Positions 1 to 5,377 of a stretch of DNA of 5,377 nt are shown in pieces. The position numbers and the translations under genes were made by a program. Within the stretch, counting starts at the first letter, position 1; each line of letters starts with the position of its first letter. A model generated the notes under the pieces. The model was not told where the DNA came from. It saw only the letters and a program-made list of their open reading frames with translations, and ran no database searches. The stretch lies in the NCBI GenBank assembly GCA_014879855.1, contig JACSRH010000402.1, positions 1 through 5,377 on the forward strand. Reading direction: 5' to 3'. This DNA is from Caldilineaceae bacterium. Lineage in GTDB: Bacteria; Chloroflexota; Anaerolineae; Caldilineales; Caldilineaceae.

Positions 1-9
1 GCCTGTTGT

Positions 10-48
10 TCCTCTGCGAGCCTCTGCTCCTTTGCGCCTCCGCGTCAA
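10..48. repeat. Degenerate CGCAGAGG-type short repeats
   Basis: On the plus strand this stretch is built of similar 8-9 base blocks (cctctgcga, gcctctgct, cctttgcg, cctccgcg). On the other strand they read as CGCGGAGG, CGCAAAGG, AGCAGAGGC and CGCAGAGG. From memory, runs of this kind are common intergenic low-complexity repeats in cyanobacteria, Chloroflexota and similar genomes. No reading frame of interest covers it. It lies downstream of the acetyltransferase gene. Its function is unknown, and the left edge may continue outside the window. Confidence 0.5.
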
Positions 49-71
49 ATTTGTCCCTGTTCAAACAGTTT

Positions 72-103
72 CTTACCGTGAGTGGGACCTTACCGTGAGT
101 GGG
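72..103. repeat. Two-copy 15-base direct repeat
   Basis: The 15-mer cttaccgtgagtggg occurs at 72-86 and again, without a mismatch, at 89-103, with 2 bases (ac) between, so the period is 17 bases. It lies about 70 bases beyond the stop codon of the acetyltransferase. It could be a duplication by slippage, a pair of protein-binding sites, or the end of a longer repeat. The rest of 1-172 shows no gene and no convincing U-tract terminator for the minus-strand genes. A 5-bp hairpin at 115-128 lacks a T run. Confidence 0.7.
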
Positions 104-172
104 GCTTCCGCGTCCGCTTGCAAAAGCGCAGGGTGCGTGTGCGGGGAAGAATAGGGGCGCCTGCGGCATGTT

Positions 173-712
173 CTACTCGCACGTGAGCGAAAGCGTCATA
201 TACAGCAGCCGCACAAATTTGTCGCCGACGCGCACGCGGTCACTCTCCCCGGTCAGCACAAAGCCTTGCGCCTGCCAGAACTGGAGCGCGATCGTGTTGA
301 ACTGTTCCACGCCTACGCGTACCGTGCGAATGCCGCCAGCATTGGCCAGCCAGGGTTTGAGCAGCGCCCATGCTTGCGCGCCGATGCCTCGCCGTTGCAG
401 CGGCTCCGCCACCATCAGCCGCGCGATATAAGCCACGGCTGGCTCCGGCCAGTGAAGCCGGAAGTCGAGCATGCCGATCATCTCGGCGCCGCGCGACGGA
501 TCACTGCGTTCGAGCGGGCGTACAATGGCAAGCAGCGAACGCCCCGGGGTTGCTTGTGCGGCTGTGAGTTCGGCCGCGGCGTGGCCGTCTGGCGGGCCGG
601 GCAAGTTGTACAGGCCCCAATAGCCGGGCGTGGCCGCGTAGACTGCTTGCAGCGCGGCTGTGTGCAGCGTCGCATCGACAGGCAGCAGGGTAATGATTTC
701 CGGTCTGGACAT
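173..712 (-). CDS. GNAT-family N-acetyltransferase
   Basis: This 179-residue protein is a GCN5-related acetyltransferase, which transfers the acetyl group of acetyl-CoA to an amine. Its substrate cannot be told from sequence. Residues 92-120 form the acetyl-CoA site (motif A): a beta strand followed by the pyrophosphate-binding turn Q106-R-R-G-I-G-A112 and its helix. Residues 139-151 (N-T-I-A-L-Q-F-W-Q-A-Q-G-F) are the typical motif B segment. A C-terminal strand around 166-175 (FVRLLYMTLS) completes the fold, and the length is normal for a single-domain GNAT. The frame is open up to 850, but the start at 712 is chosen because GGAG lies 7 bases upstream and the earlier part is arginine-rich shadow of the upstream gene. 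The ATG is 4 bases after the GTPase stop, which suggests translational coupling. No membrane segment is visible. The family call is firm; the role is open, and modification of a small molecule or of a protein is equally possible. Confidence 0.9.
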   Translation of the reverse strand: MSRPEIITLLPVDATLHTAALQAVYAATPGYWGLYNLPGPPDGHAAAELTAAQATPGRSLLAIVRPLERSDPSRGAEMIGMLDFRLHWPEPAVAYIARLMVAEPLQRRGIGAQAWALLKPWLANAGGIRTVRVGVEQFNTIALQFWQAQGFVLTGESDRVRVGDKFVRLLYMTLSLTCE

Positions 713-716
713 CCTT

Positions 717-2486
717 TTACTCCTGCGGCGGCAGCGCCCGCGCCGTCGCCGCGCGGATGTCGGACAGTTCGCGCCGCAGCCGCTCCATCTCGCCGGTGAC
801 GCGATCCAGCTTCTCGCGCTCCACGCGCACGAAGCGGGTGTACGGCGCAATCGCTTCCCGCATCCGCTGCATGCCGTCGGTCAACTCGCGCTCGAACTGG
901 CGGGTCAATGTCTCGTTCAACTGCTGGCGCAGCGCGTCGATGCCTTCGCGCAGCTCCTGTTTGAGCCGGTTGCGGCGGTAGGGAAGCACATAGAAGCCCA
1001 ACGCGGCCAGCGCGCCGGCGCCAAGCAATCCCGTGACATCGAGCAGGGTGGTGTGCAACACGGCGACCAGGATGGCGCCCAGCCCAAGCGCGCCCGCTTC
1101 GACCGCTGCGGTCTGGACGAGGGCGTTCTGCACCTGCTGCGCCAGTTTGAGCGATTCAGTTTCAGGGTCATAGGAATCGACCACGCGCTGCGCCTCGCGG
1201 CCGACGCTGGCGATCAGGTTCTGCCGGTTGAACTCGAAATCGCTGCCAACCTTGCCTACGATCTGGTCGGCGTGTTGCTGCGAACGCTGGTTGAGGTACT
1301 CCATTACATCGCGCCACTGCCGATAGTCGCGCTCCACCAGCCAGTCGATCAGGTCGCTCACCTGCGCCTCGACCGCACGTGAAGTGTCCGCCACCACGGT
1401 GCGTTCAAACTCGGCGCGCACCTTTTCGCCGTTGACGAGGTCAAAGACGCGACCGATGCGCATTGTCTCGTCAAAGAAGCGGTCGCCGCGTTCAGCCATG
1501 CCGTAGAGCACATTATCGACATGGCTGAGATGATATTTGAAGTCACGGCGCATGTCGATGTCGTAGGCGTCGAGTTGGGCTTCGATGCCATCGATGGCCT
1601 CGAAATCATCCTTGAGCACGATGCTGCGATTTTCGATAAGGCGGCGGTAGTGATTGCTGAGATGGTCGGCCACGCCGACAGGATTCTCCAGCTTGAGGCG
1701 CAGCCGTTCGGCCGCGTCCAACGCCGTGAGAATGTAGCGCTCCAACGTCCCGAAGCGGCTCTGCGCCCACAGATCGCTGTGTTCAAGCGCTGCGTGCGTC
1801 TGGCCAGCCTGCTCCTTTGCTTTCAACGCCAAGCGCGCGCTGACCGGGAAAATGCGCGGCGTGACGCCCAACAATTGAGCGCCATTTTCCGCCACAAACT
1901 CGACAATGTGCTGGCGGTCCTTCTCATCTTCGATCAAGTCGATCTTATTGACGACGATAACGATTTTCTTGCCCCATTCGCGGATGCGCTGCAACAGCAG
2001 GCGCTCGCTTTCGCTGAAAGGGCGGTCGGCGCTGGTGACAAAGAGCACCAAATCGCTGCGCGGCACAAAGTGCTCGGTGATCTCCTGGTGGCGCTGGATG
2101 ACAGCGTTGGTGCCCGGCGTATCGACCAGATTGATTTCGCGCAGCCACTCCACGGGCAGATGGATGATCAGCACATCGTCGCCGGTCACATCTTCGCTTT
2201 TCTGCGCGCCATAACGCAGCACCTGGATTTGGCTGGTCGTTGGCAGGACGCCTTCGGCCAGGAGACGTTCGCCGAGCATGGCATTGAGAAAGGCTGTCTT
2301 GCCCGCGTTGAACTCACCGACGACCACCAACAAAAACAACTCGTCAAGTTGGTGGAGCGAACGCTTGAGCATCGCCAGGTCTTCATCCGCCGCGCCAAGC
2401 CGTACGAGCAGCACGCGCAAATCTTCAAGCAGGCTGCGCTCGCGGCGGATCAATTGGTCTTGTTCAGCAGTCAGGATGCGTTGCAA
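717..2486 (-). CDS. Bacterial dynamin-like GTPase
   Basis: This 589-residue protein is a dynamin-superfamily GTPase, expected to bind and remodel membranes in a GTP-dependent way. Seen in the sequence: G1/P-loop G57-EFNAGK-T64; G2 threonine in LPTTSQ (81-86); G3 D122-TPG-125; G4 N180-KID-183. A long, mostly helical middle region with coiled-coil character follows (about 250-455). Two hydrophobic stretches (about 463-478 and 483-501, rich in A, L, G and V) form a likely membrane-inserting hairpin or paddle. A charged, arginine-rich helical tail (505-575) resembles the returning stalk helix of bacterial dynamins. The length is in the usual range for the family. The start is TTG: a TAG lies in frame at 2526-2528, no ATG or GTG intervenes, and GGGA lies 8 bases upstream of the TTG. 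The next gene, an acetyltransferase, starts 4 bases after the stop. Bacterial dynamins often occur as pairs, but no second copy is seen here. Roles known elsewhere include membrane stress repair, cytokinesis and phage defence; none can be assigned from this sequence. Confidence 0.93.
   Translation of the reverse strand: MQRILTAEQDQLIRRERSLLEDLRVLLVRLGAADEDLAMLKRSLHQLDELFLLVVVGEFNAGKTAFLNAMLGERLLAEGVLPTTSQIQVLRYGAQKSEDVTGDDVLIIHLPVEWLREINLVDTPGTNAVIQRHQEITEHFVPRSDLVLFVTSADRPFSESERLLLQRIREWGKKIVIVVNKIDLIEDEKDRQHIVEFVAENGAQLLGVTPRIFPVSARLALKAKEQAGQTHAALEHSDLWAQSRFGTLERYILTALDAAERLRLKLENPVGVADHLSNHYRRLIENRSIVLKDDFEAIDGIEAQLDAYDIDMRRDFKYHLSHVDNVLYGMAERGDRFFDETMRIGRVFDLVNGEKVRAEFERTVVADTSRAVEAQVSDLIDWLVERDYRQWRDVMEYLNQRSQQHADQIVGKVGSDFEFNRQNLIASVGREAQRVVDSYDPETESLKLAQQVQNALVQTAAVEAGALGLGAILVAVLHTTLLDVTGLLGAGALAALGFYVLPYRRNRLKQELREGIDALRQQLNETLTRQFERELTDGMQRMREAIAPYTRFVRVEREKLDRVTGEMERLRRELSDIRAATARALPPQE
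720..723 (-). promoter_or_regulatory. Ribosome binding site of the GNAT gene
   Basis: On the minus strand the end of the GTPase gene reads CAGGAGTAAAAGGATG. GGAG overlaps the last sense codon and touches the TAA stop, and it lies 7 bases before the ATG at 712. This decides the start of the acetyltransferase and implies that ribosomes finishing the GTPase can re-initiate on it. Confidence 0.7.
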
Positions 2487-2631
2487 CGTTCTTTTCCCAC
2501 ATTCAATTTTTGGAAACTCTACTTTCTATGCGACTGCGATGGAGGCATTCTGCCCTCACCTGATGCGTCACCCCTTCTCTACGAGAAAAATGGTGTTCGG
2601 GTTGCGCAGTGAAGCACGCTTCCCGTCGCGC

Positions 2632-2937
2632 TTAAGCTTCATCAGACTGCGGCGCGTCATAACCACGCCGTTGCAACAAAACCGCGGCGTACGCCTTGCG
2701 CCGCAGGAAAGCGTCTGCCGCGGCCATGCGCGTTTCCAGCTCTAAGCGTTCGCTGCCGCGCAAGGCATTGTCCGCATGTTCCTCCAGCAGCCATTCCAGC
2801 CGCGTCACATCGCCTGCGCTGCGCTGGCCGTGAGCAATGCGCCAGAGTGCATCATCTTCGAGCGCGTCAAGCGCGGCCAGGGCGGCCTGGCCTGGCGCGG
2901 ACGCAAACGGCTCCTCAGGCAGGCTAGAGGCGCGCAT
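2632..2937 (-). CDS. Small uncharacterised helical protein (101 aa)
   Basis: I cannot name this family with certainty. The protein is acidic, almost fully helical and lacks cysteine, signal peptide or membrane segment. Residues 20-50 (AALDALEDDALWRIAHGQRS) and 60-92 (ERLELETRMAAADAFLRRKA, then a Y-A-x-x-L-L-x-R-R-G-Y end) resemble, from memory, small proteins of about 100 residues in cyanobacteria and Chloroflexota with an LW-x-I-A motif and an LRKA-x-A-x-x-LL-x-RRG end. I recall some of these lying next to HNH nucleases or toxin-like genes, but no such partner is present here. The ATG at 2937 is preceded by GGGG with a 6-base gap, and no other ATG, GTG or TTG lies in frame before the upstream stop at 3004-3006. 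It is 145 bases from the GTPase start on the same strand, so it may or may not share a transcript. That 145-base gap shows no convincing promoter. A role as an antitoxin-like or adaptor protein would be speculation. Confidence 0.7.
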   Translation of the reverse strand: MRASSLPEEPFASAPGQAALAALDALEDDALWRIAHGQRSAGDVTRLEWLLEEHADNALRGSERLELETRMAAADAFLRRKAYAAVLLQRRGYDAPQSDEA

Positions 2938-2947
2938 TGTACACCCC

Positions 2948-2983
2948 AGCCAATAGAGCCAATAGAGCCAATAGAGACAATAG
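2948..2983. repeat. 9-base tandem repeat, four copies
   Basis: The unit agccaatag is repeated at 2948-2956, 2957-2965 and 2966-2974 without change, then at 2975-2983 with one difference (agacaatag), followed by a partial atag at 2984-2987. On the minus strand it reads CTATTGGCT and ends only 10 bases before the ATG of the small protein. It therefore lies where its promoter or leader is expected. Copy number of such a microsatellite can change by slippage, which could alter promoter spacing or leader length. That is inference. Confidence 0.9.
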
Positions 2984-3003
2984 ATAGGACAGCGACGAGG
3001 TGC

Positions 3004-3111
3004 TCATAGCACGATCAACTCACCCTTGTTTTTAGGCATCCACTGTTCTGCCGCCGCAATGGGTCGATTTCGCAGAAAGTTGGTGCGCCTGTCATGCACA
3101 TCTCCCACCAT
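3004..3111 (-). pseudogene. Possible 35-codon gene remnant or small ORF
   Basis: On the minus strand an ATG at 3111 opens 35 codons ending in TGA at 3004-3006. The product begins MVGDVHDRRTNFLRNRP and ends MPKNKGELIVL. The amino-acid mix looks protein-like, and the frame stays open upstream to a TGA at 3142-3144. It has no clear ribosome binding site (the bases before the ATG are CTATGCTAAA). It may be the 3' end of a decayed gene whose front has been lost, perhaps next to the inverted repeat at 3116-3208. It could also be a chance ORF. I do not recognise the family. Confidence 0.3.
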
Positions 3112-3115
3112 TTTA

Positions 3116-3208
3116 GCATAGGCTGGCAGTATAGCCGTTGCTCAAAATGTGTTTCAGCTATAGAGCATTTTCAATCTGTATCTGCATCTATGCCTGCCCA
3201 GCCTATGC
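3116..3208. repeat. Long imperfect inverted repeat (hairpin or MITE-like)
   Basis: The left arm at 3116-3134 (gcataggctggcagtatag) pairs with the right arm at 3188-3208. The outer part is 14 of 15 positions with one extra base (gcataggctgg-cag against gcataggctgggcag), and the inner atag also matches. The intervening sequence of about 53 bases carries further self-complementary pieces: ctcaaaatg at 3141-3149 against cattttc around 3166-3172, and a central ctatag. I see no target-site duplication at the edges. It could be a small non-autonomous element, a structured RNA, or an operator-rich control region between the divergent genes. Confidence 0.55.
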
Positions 3209-3351
3209 CGGCACGTAGCAATGCTCGCGACCATGGCGCGACAATGAAGCTGGCTCAACTGTATCCACTGGCTTCTTATTGCTGTTGTTAGTGGTTGCTC
3301 ACTTATTGCTGATTGATGATTGACGACCCACTCGCTTTCTTTTATTCACCG

Positions 3352-3357
3352 AAAGGA
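3352..3357 (+). promoter_or_regulatory. Ribosome binding site of the Mn catalase gene
   Basis: AAAGGA lies 7 bases before the ATG at 3365. It decides in favour of this start over the in-frame ATG at 3320, whose 15 extra residues (MTTHSLSFIHRKDPA) are not part of the conserved catalase N-terminus MFYHVKELQ. Confidence 0.75.
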
Positions 3358-3364
3358 TCCTGCG

Positions 3365-4345
3365 ATGTTTTACCATGTCAAAGAGTTACAGTTCAATGCT
3401 CGCGTTTCCCAACCGGATCCGGCCTTTGCCCGGCTGCTGTTGGAGCAGTTTGGGGGCGCCAACGGGGAACTGAAGGCTGCGATGCAATACTTTGTCCAGT
3501 CCTTCGCCGCCCGCCAGCCTTATCCAGACAAGTATGATCTGCTGATGGACATTGCCACCGAAGAGTTCAGCCATCTGGAAATTGTCGGCGCTACGATTAC
3601 GATGTTGCTGGACGGCATTAACGGCGAGTTGAAAAATGCCGCTGAAGAGACAGATATTATGCAGTTGCTCAAGGGCAAGCAGCAGAAGGAAAGCCTGATC
3701 CATCAGGCGATGATGGATCCGCAGGCGTTGATCCTCTCCGGCGGCGGGCCAGCGCTGACCAACAGTGTGGGCGTGCCTTGGAATGGCAGTTATGTCACCG
3801 CCAACGGCGACCTCACCGTAGATTTGCGCTCCAATATCGCCGCTGAATCGCGCGCCAAAGTGGTCTACGAATATCTGATGCAGTTCACCAACGACCCACA
3901 CGTCAAGGAGAGCTTGCGCTTCCTGATGACGCGCGAGATTGCGCACTTCCAAATGTTCAGCGCGGCGCTGGAGGATATCCAACCCAATTTCCCGCCCGGC
4001 GTCCTGCAGGGCGATCCGCGCTTCACCCACACTTACTTCAATCTCTCCAACGGCGCCAGCGCACGCGGCCCGTGGAACGAAGGGCAGGGGCCGTGGGGCA
4101 AGGGCGAAGCGTGGGTCTACATCGACGATCCGCTCGAACATGTGCGCGCCGATAACGGGCTGCATAGCCACAAGCCCGCTGGCACGAAGCAGACACAGGC
4201 CGAGGTCGAAAAGAAAAATAAGGAGCTAAGCCAGCAACGCAGCCAGGAGGTCAAGTCGGCCATGCCGCCGGATGGCGCCGGCAATCAGTGGAACAGCTAT
4301 CCCGCCGAATTGGAAAGTCCTAAAGGCGTCCAAGACAATGGGTGA
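3365..4345 (+). CDS. Manganese (non-haem) catalase
   Basis: This 326-residue protein is a dimanganese catalase, which converts hydrogen peroxide to water and oxygen in the cytoplasm using a four-helix ferritin-like bundle. The N-terminus MFYHVKELQFNARVSQPDP is typical of the family. The five expected metal ligands are all present: Glu35 (in NGELKAAMQYF), Glu67 and His70 (in TEEFSHLE), Glu161 (in ESRAK) and His194 (in REIAHFQMF). By family knowledge these match Glu35, Glu66, His69, Glu148 and His181 of the Lactiplantibacillus plantarum enzyme. After the bundle comes a conserved NLSNG...RGPWNEG segment (about 226-240). The last 55 residues are polar and lysine/glutamate/glutamine-rich, likely a flexible tail; the protein is somewhat longer than the classical 266-302 residues. 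The start is set by AAAGGA 7 bases upstream. The next gene begins 8 bases before this stop, so the two are probably translated together. No heme or export signal is seen. Confidence 0.96.
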   Translation: MFYHVKELQFNARVSQPDPAFARLLLEQFGGANGELKAAMQYFVQSFAARQPYPDKYDLLMDIATEEFSHLEIVGATITMLLDGINGELKNAAEETDIMQLLKGKQQKESLIHQAMMDPQALILSGGGPALTNSVGVPWNGSYVTANGDLTVDLRSNIAAESRAKVVYEYLMQFTNDPHVKESLRFLMTREIAHFQMFSAALEDIQPNFPPGVLQGDPRFTHTYFNLSNGASARGPWNEGQGPWGKGEAWVYIDDPLEHVRADNGLHSHKPAGTKQTQAEVEKKNKELSQQRSQEVKSAMPPDGAGNQWNSYPAELESPKGVQDNG

Positions 4346-5234
4346 ATTGGCCGTTGCGCCCGCCGCCAGCGGCGCAGCAGAGCACACCGCTGCGCCGCTG
4401 CTCCACATCACCTACTACACCGACCCGCTCTGTTCGTGGAGCTGGGCCTTTGAGCCACAGTGGCGACGGCTGCGTTACGAACTGGGCGACCAGCTCGGCT
4501 GGCGCTATTGCATGGGTGGGATGATCCCAGACTGGCAGCACTTTAGCGACCCGCTGAATGATGTCAGCCGCCCAATGCAGATGGGGCCGCAGTGGTATCA
4601 GGTGAGCGCGCTGTCGGGGATGCCACTCAACGATGCCATTTGGTTCACCAACCCGCCGGATTCCTCCTACCCGGCTTGTCTGGCTGTCAAAGCTGCCGAA
4701 CAGCAAGGCGCTGCGGTGGGCGAGTGTTACCTGCGGCGGTTACGTCGCGCCGTGATGGTCGAGGGACGCAACATCGCGGCGCAGGCAGTGTTGCTGGCAG
4801 CCGGCGAAGAGACGCCCGGGCTCGACCCTGCACGTCTGCGCCGCGATCTGGAAAGCGAGCAGACGCGGGAAACTTTCCGCAACGATCTGAAAGAGGTGCG
4901 CTGGCGGCAGATCGGCCGCTTTCCCACTCTCATCCTGCGTCATCATGCTGGCAAGAGCATCATCATCGTTGGCTACCGGCCGTACGAAGTGCTGCACGAA
5001 GCCATCGGCGCGCTGGCGCCGGAGCTTGAGCTCCGGCCTCCCCTTCCCAAACCAGCCGATGCGCTGACCGCATATGTGCGGCATTGGGGCGAGGTGACGA
5101 CACGCGAAGCCGCGGAGTTGATGGATGGTGACAGGGACGTGGCAATGCGGGAGTTGGCGGCGCTCGCAACAGCGGGCGTGGTGCGCCGCGTGGAAGTGGC
5201 GCAGGTGCGCCAGCCGCTGTGGGCGGCAAACTAG
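4338..5234 (+). CDS. DsbA/FrnE-like thioredoxin-fold protein, CSWS motif
   Basis: This 298-residue protein has the DsbA-like thioredoxin fold of the FrnE/YjbH(SpxH)-type cytoplasmic group, without a signal peptide. The first strand and active-site turn are at 22-40 (LLHITYYTDPLCSWSWAFEP), with Cys32 as the nucleophile position. The usual second cysteine of CxxC is Ser35, so it cannot form the normal intramolecular disulfide. The helical insertion spans about 70-190, and the cis-proline loop is F195-P196-T197. Other cysteines are at 58, 114 and 130. A proline-rich linker (226-240) leads to residues 245-290 (YVRHWGEVTTREAAELM and the following ELAALATAGVVRRVEV), which look like a small winged-helix domain. 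The ATG at 4338 overlaps the catalase stop by 8 bases, with AAAGG 11 bases upstream; an earlier in-frame ATG at 4272 would add 22 residues overlapping the catalase gene and lacks a placed ribosome binding site. Context suggests a role in peroxide or thiol stress. The reaction and partners are unknown; an adaptor or glutathione-linked function is also possible. Confidence 0.85.
   Translation: MGELAVAPAASGAAEHTAAPLLHITYYTDPLCSWSWAFEPQWRRLRYELGDQLGWRYCMGGMIPDWQHFSDPLNDVSRPMQMGPQWYQVSALSGMPLNDAIWFTNPPDSSYPACLAVKAAEQQGAAVGECYLRRLRRAVMVEGRNIAAQAVLLAAGEETPGLDPARLRRDLESEQTRETFRNDLKEVRWRQIGRFPTLILRHHAGKSIIIVGYRPYEVLHEAIGALAPELELRPPLPKPADALTAYVRHWGEVTTREAAELMDGDRDVAMRELAALATAGVVRRVEVAQVRQPLWAAN
5018..5037. 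repeat. Palindrome inside the DsbA-like gene
   Basis: GCCGGAGCT at 5018-5026 and AGCTCCGGC at 5029-5037 form a perfect 9-bp inverted repeat around TG. It encodes residues 227-233 (A-P-E-L-E-L-R) of the linker between the thioredoxin fold and the C-terminal segment. Its core CCGGAGCT closely resembles the CCGGAAGCT core of the hairpin at 5352-5377, so both may belong to one dispersed palindromic repeat family. Confidence 0.7.
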
Positions 5235-5351
5235 GTATGGATTCAATTTCCTACGTGTGCTGGAGCGAAACGCTTGAATTTCGACCCCATTCAGATGCCA
5301 AGTGCTCCATTACTGATGGCTAGATAATAAATTGATGCTAGTCTGTAATCT

Positions 5352-5377
5352 TCCCGGAAGCTTTGGAGCTTCCGGGA
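5352..5377 (+). terminator. Perfect 11-bp hairpin, probable terminator or dispersed repeat
   Basis: TCCCGGAAGCT at 5352-5362 and AGCTTCCGGGA at 5367-5377 pair without mismatch around the loop TTGG. It lies 117 bases downstream of the stop of the DsbA-like gene, where a terminator for the catalase operon would fit. The window ends at the last stem base, so a following T run cannot be seen, and on the minus strand no T run follows. Its likeness to the palindrome at 5018-5037 makes a REP-like repeat a real alternative. Confidence 0.55.

Larger units (their letters stand above)
2938..3364. other. Divergent intergenic region, 427 bases
   Basis: This gap separates the minus-strand small protein from the plus-strand catalase and should hold promoters for both. 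It contains a 9-base tandem repeat, a short possible coding remnant, a long inverted repeat and short direct repeats, each discussed separately. The part from about 3110 on is visibly more A/T-rich than the genes. The direct repeat cttattgctg occurs at 3275-3284 and 3302-3311, and gattgat/gattgac are adjacent at 3311-3324. I see no convincing sigma-70 promoter with a sensible leader length for either gene. I see no tRNA or riboswitch that I recognise. Confidence 0.6.

Noticed and set aside
713..850. N-terminal extension of the acetyltransferase to an ATG at 850
   Set aside because: The added 46 residues are an arginine/serine-rich shadow of the GTPase gene, and the ribosome binding site points to the ATG at 712.
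660..1382. 240-codon plus-strand open frame
   Set aside because: It is antisense to the 3' half of the dynamin gene, rich in Q, H, R and L as typical of shadow frames, with no recognisable motif.
2569..2595. Dyad cacc..ttctc / gagaa..ggtg between the small protein and the dynamin gene
   Set aside because: The stem is interrupted by a 2x4 internal loop, and no T run follows on the minus strand, so it is not supported as a terminator.
1521..2612. 363-codon plus-strand open frame opposite the dynamin gene
   Set aside because: It is antisense to a gene with clear GTPase motifs. GC-rich codon use gives long antisense frames, and the translation shows no domain I recognise.
2936..2941. TACAAT -10-like box on the minus strand at the start of the small protein
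   Set aside because: It overlaps the ATG, so transcription would start inside the gene. The GGGG ribosome binding site fits better, and the nearest TTGGCT is only 15 bases away.
3094..3291. 65-codon plus-strand frame across the inverted repeat
   Set aside because: It has no ribosome binding site and no protein-like pattern, and it runs through repeat sequence.
3320..3348. Promoter candidate TTGACG, 17 bases, TATTCA before the catalase gene
   Set aside because: The -35-like box is good, but the -10 box matches only three of six, and transcription would begin at about the ribosome binding site itself.
3386..4171. 261-codon minus-strand frame opposite the catalase
   Set aside because: It lies fully inside a gene whose five metal ligands are intact and shows no family signature of its own.

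Overview
The window is a GC-rich bacterial chromosomal segment. Protein style (a dynamin-like GTPase, a manganese catalase with a DsbA-like partner) and G/C-rich palindromic repeats suggest a filamentous or environmental bacterium, with Chloroflexota as my best guess. That rests on recalled protein style, not on a search or a marker gene. I see no rRNA, tRNA, CRISPR array, transposase or phage gene.

Left half (minus strand, read from right to left): a 101-residue uncharacterised protein (2937-2632), a 589-residue bacterial dynamin-like GTPase with a TTG start (2486-717), and a GNAT acetyltransferase (712-173) starting 4 bases after the GTPase stop. The last two look like a translationally coupled pair. 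Downstream of them, positions 1-172 hold no gene, but contain degenerate CGCAGAGG-type repeats and a 15-base direct repeat.

Middle (2938-3364): a 427-base divergent intergenic region. It holds a four-copy 9-base tandem repeat, a possible 35-codon remnant ORF on the minus strand, a long imperfect inverted repeat (about 93 bases end to end), and the leader of the catalase gene.

Right half (plus strand): a non-haem dimanganese catalase (3365-4345) with all five expected metal ligands. It overlaps by 8 bases a DsbA/FrnE-like thioredoxin-fold protein (4338-5234), whose active-site motif is Cys-Ser-Trp-Ser and which carries a C-terminal winged-helix-like segment. The overlap points to joint expression and a peroxide or thiol stress role. 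A perfect 11-bp hairpin ends the window. A closely related hairpin sits inside the DsbA-like gene, exactly in the linker between its two domains.

Most of the window is ordinary. I did not find a clear new multi-gene system. The best leads are the catalase/monothiol-thioredoxin pair, the two related palindromes, and the repeat-rich divergent intergenic region.
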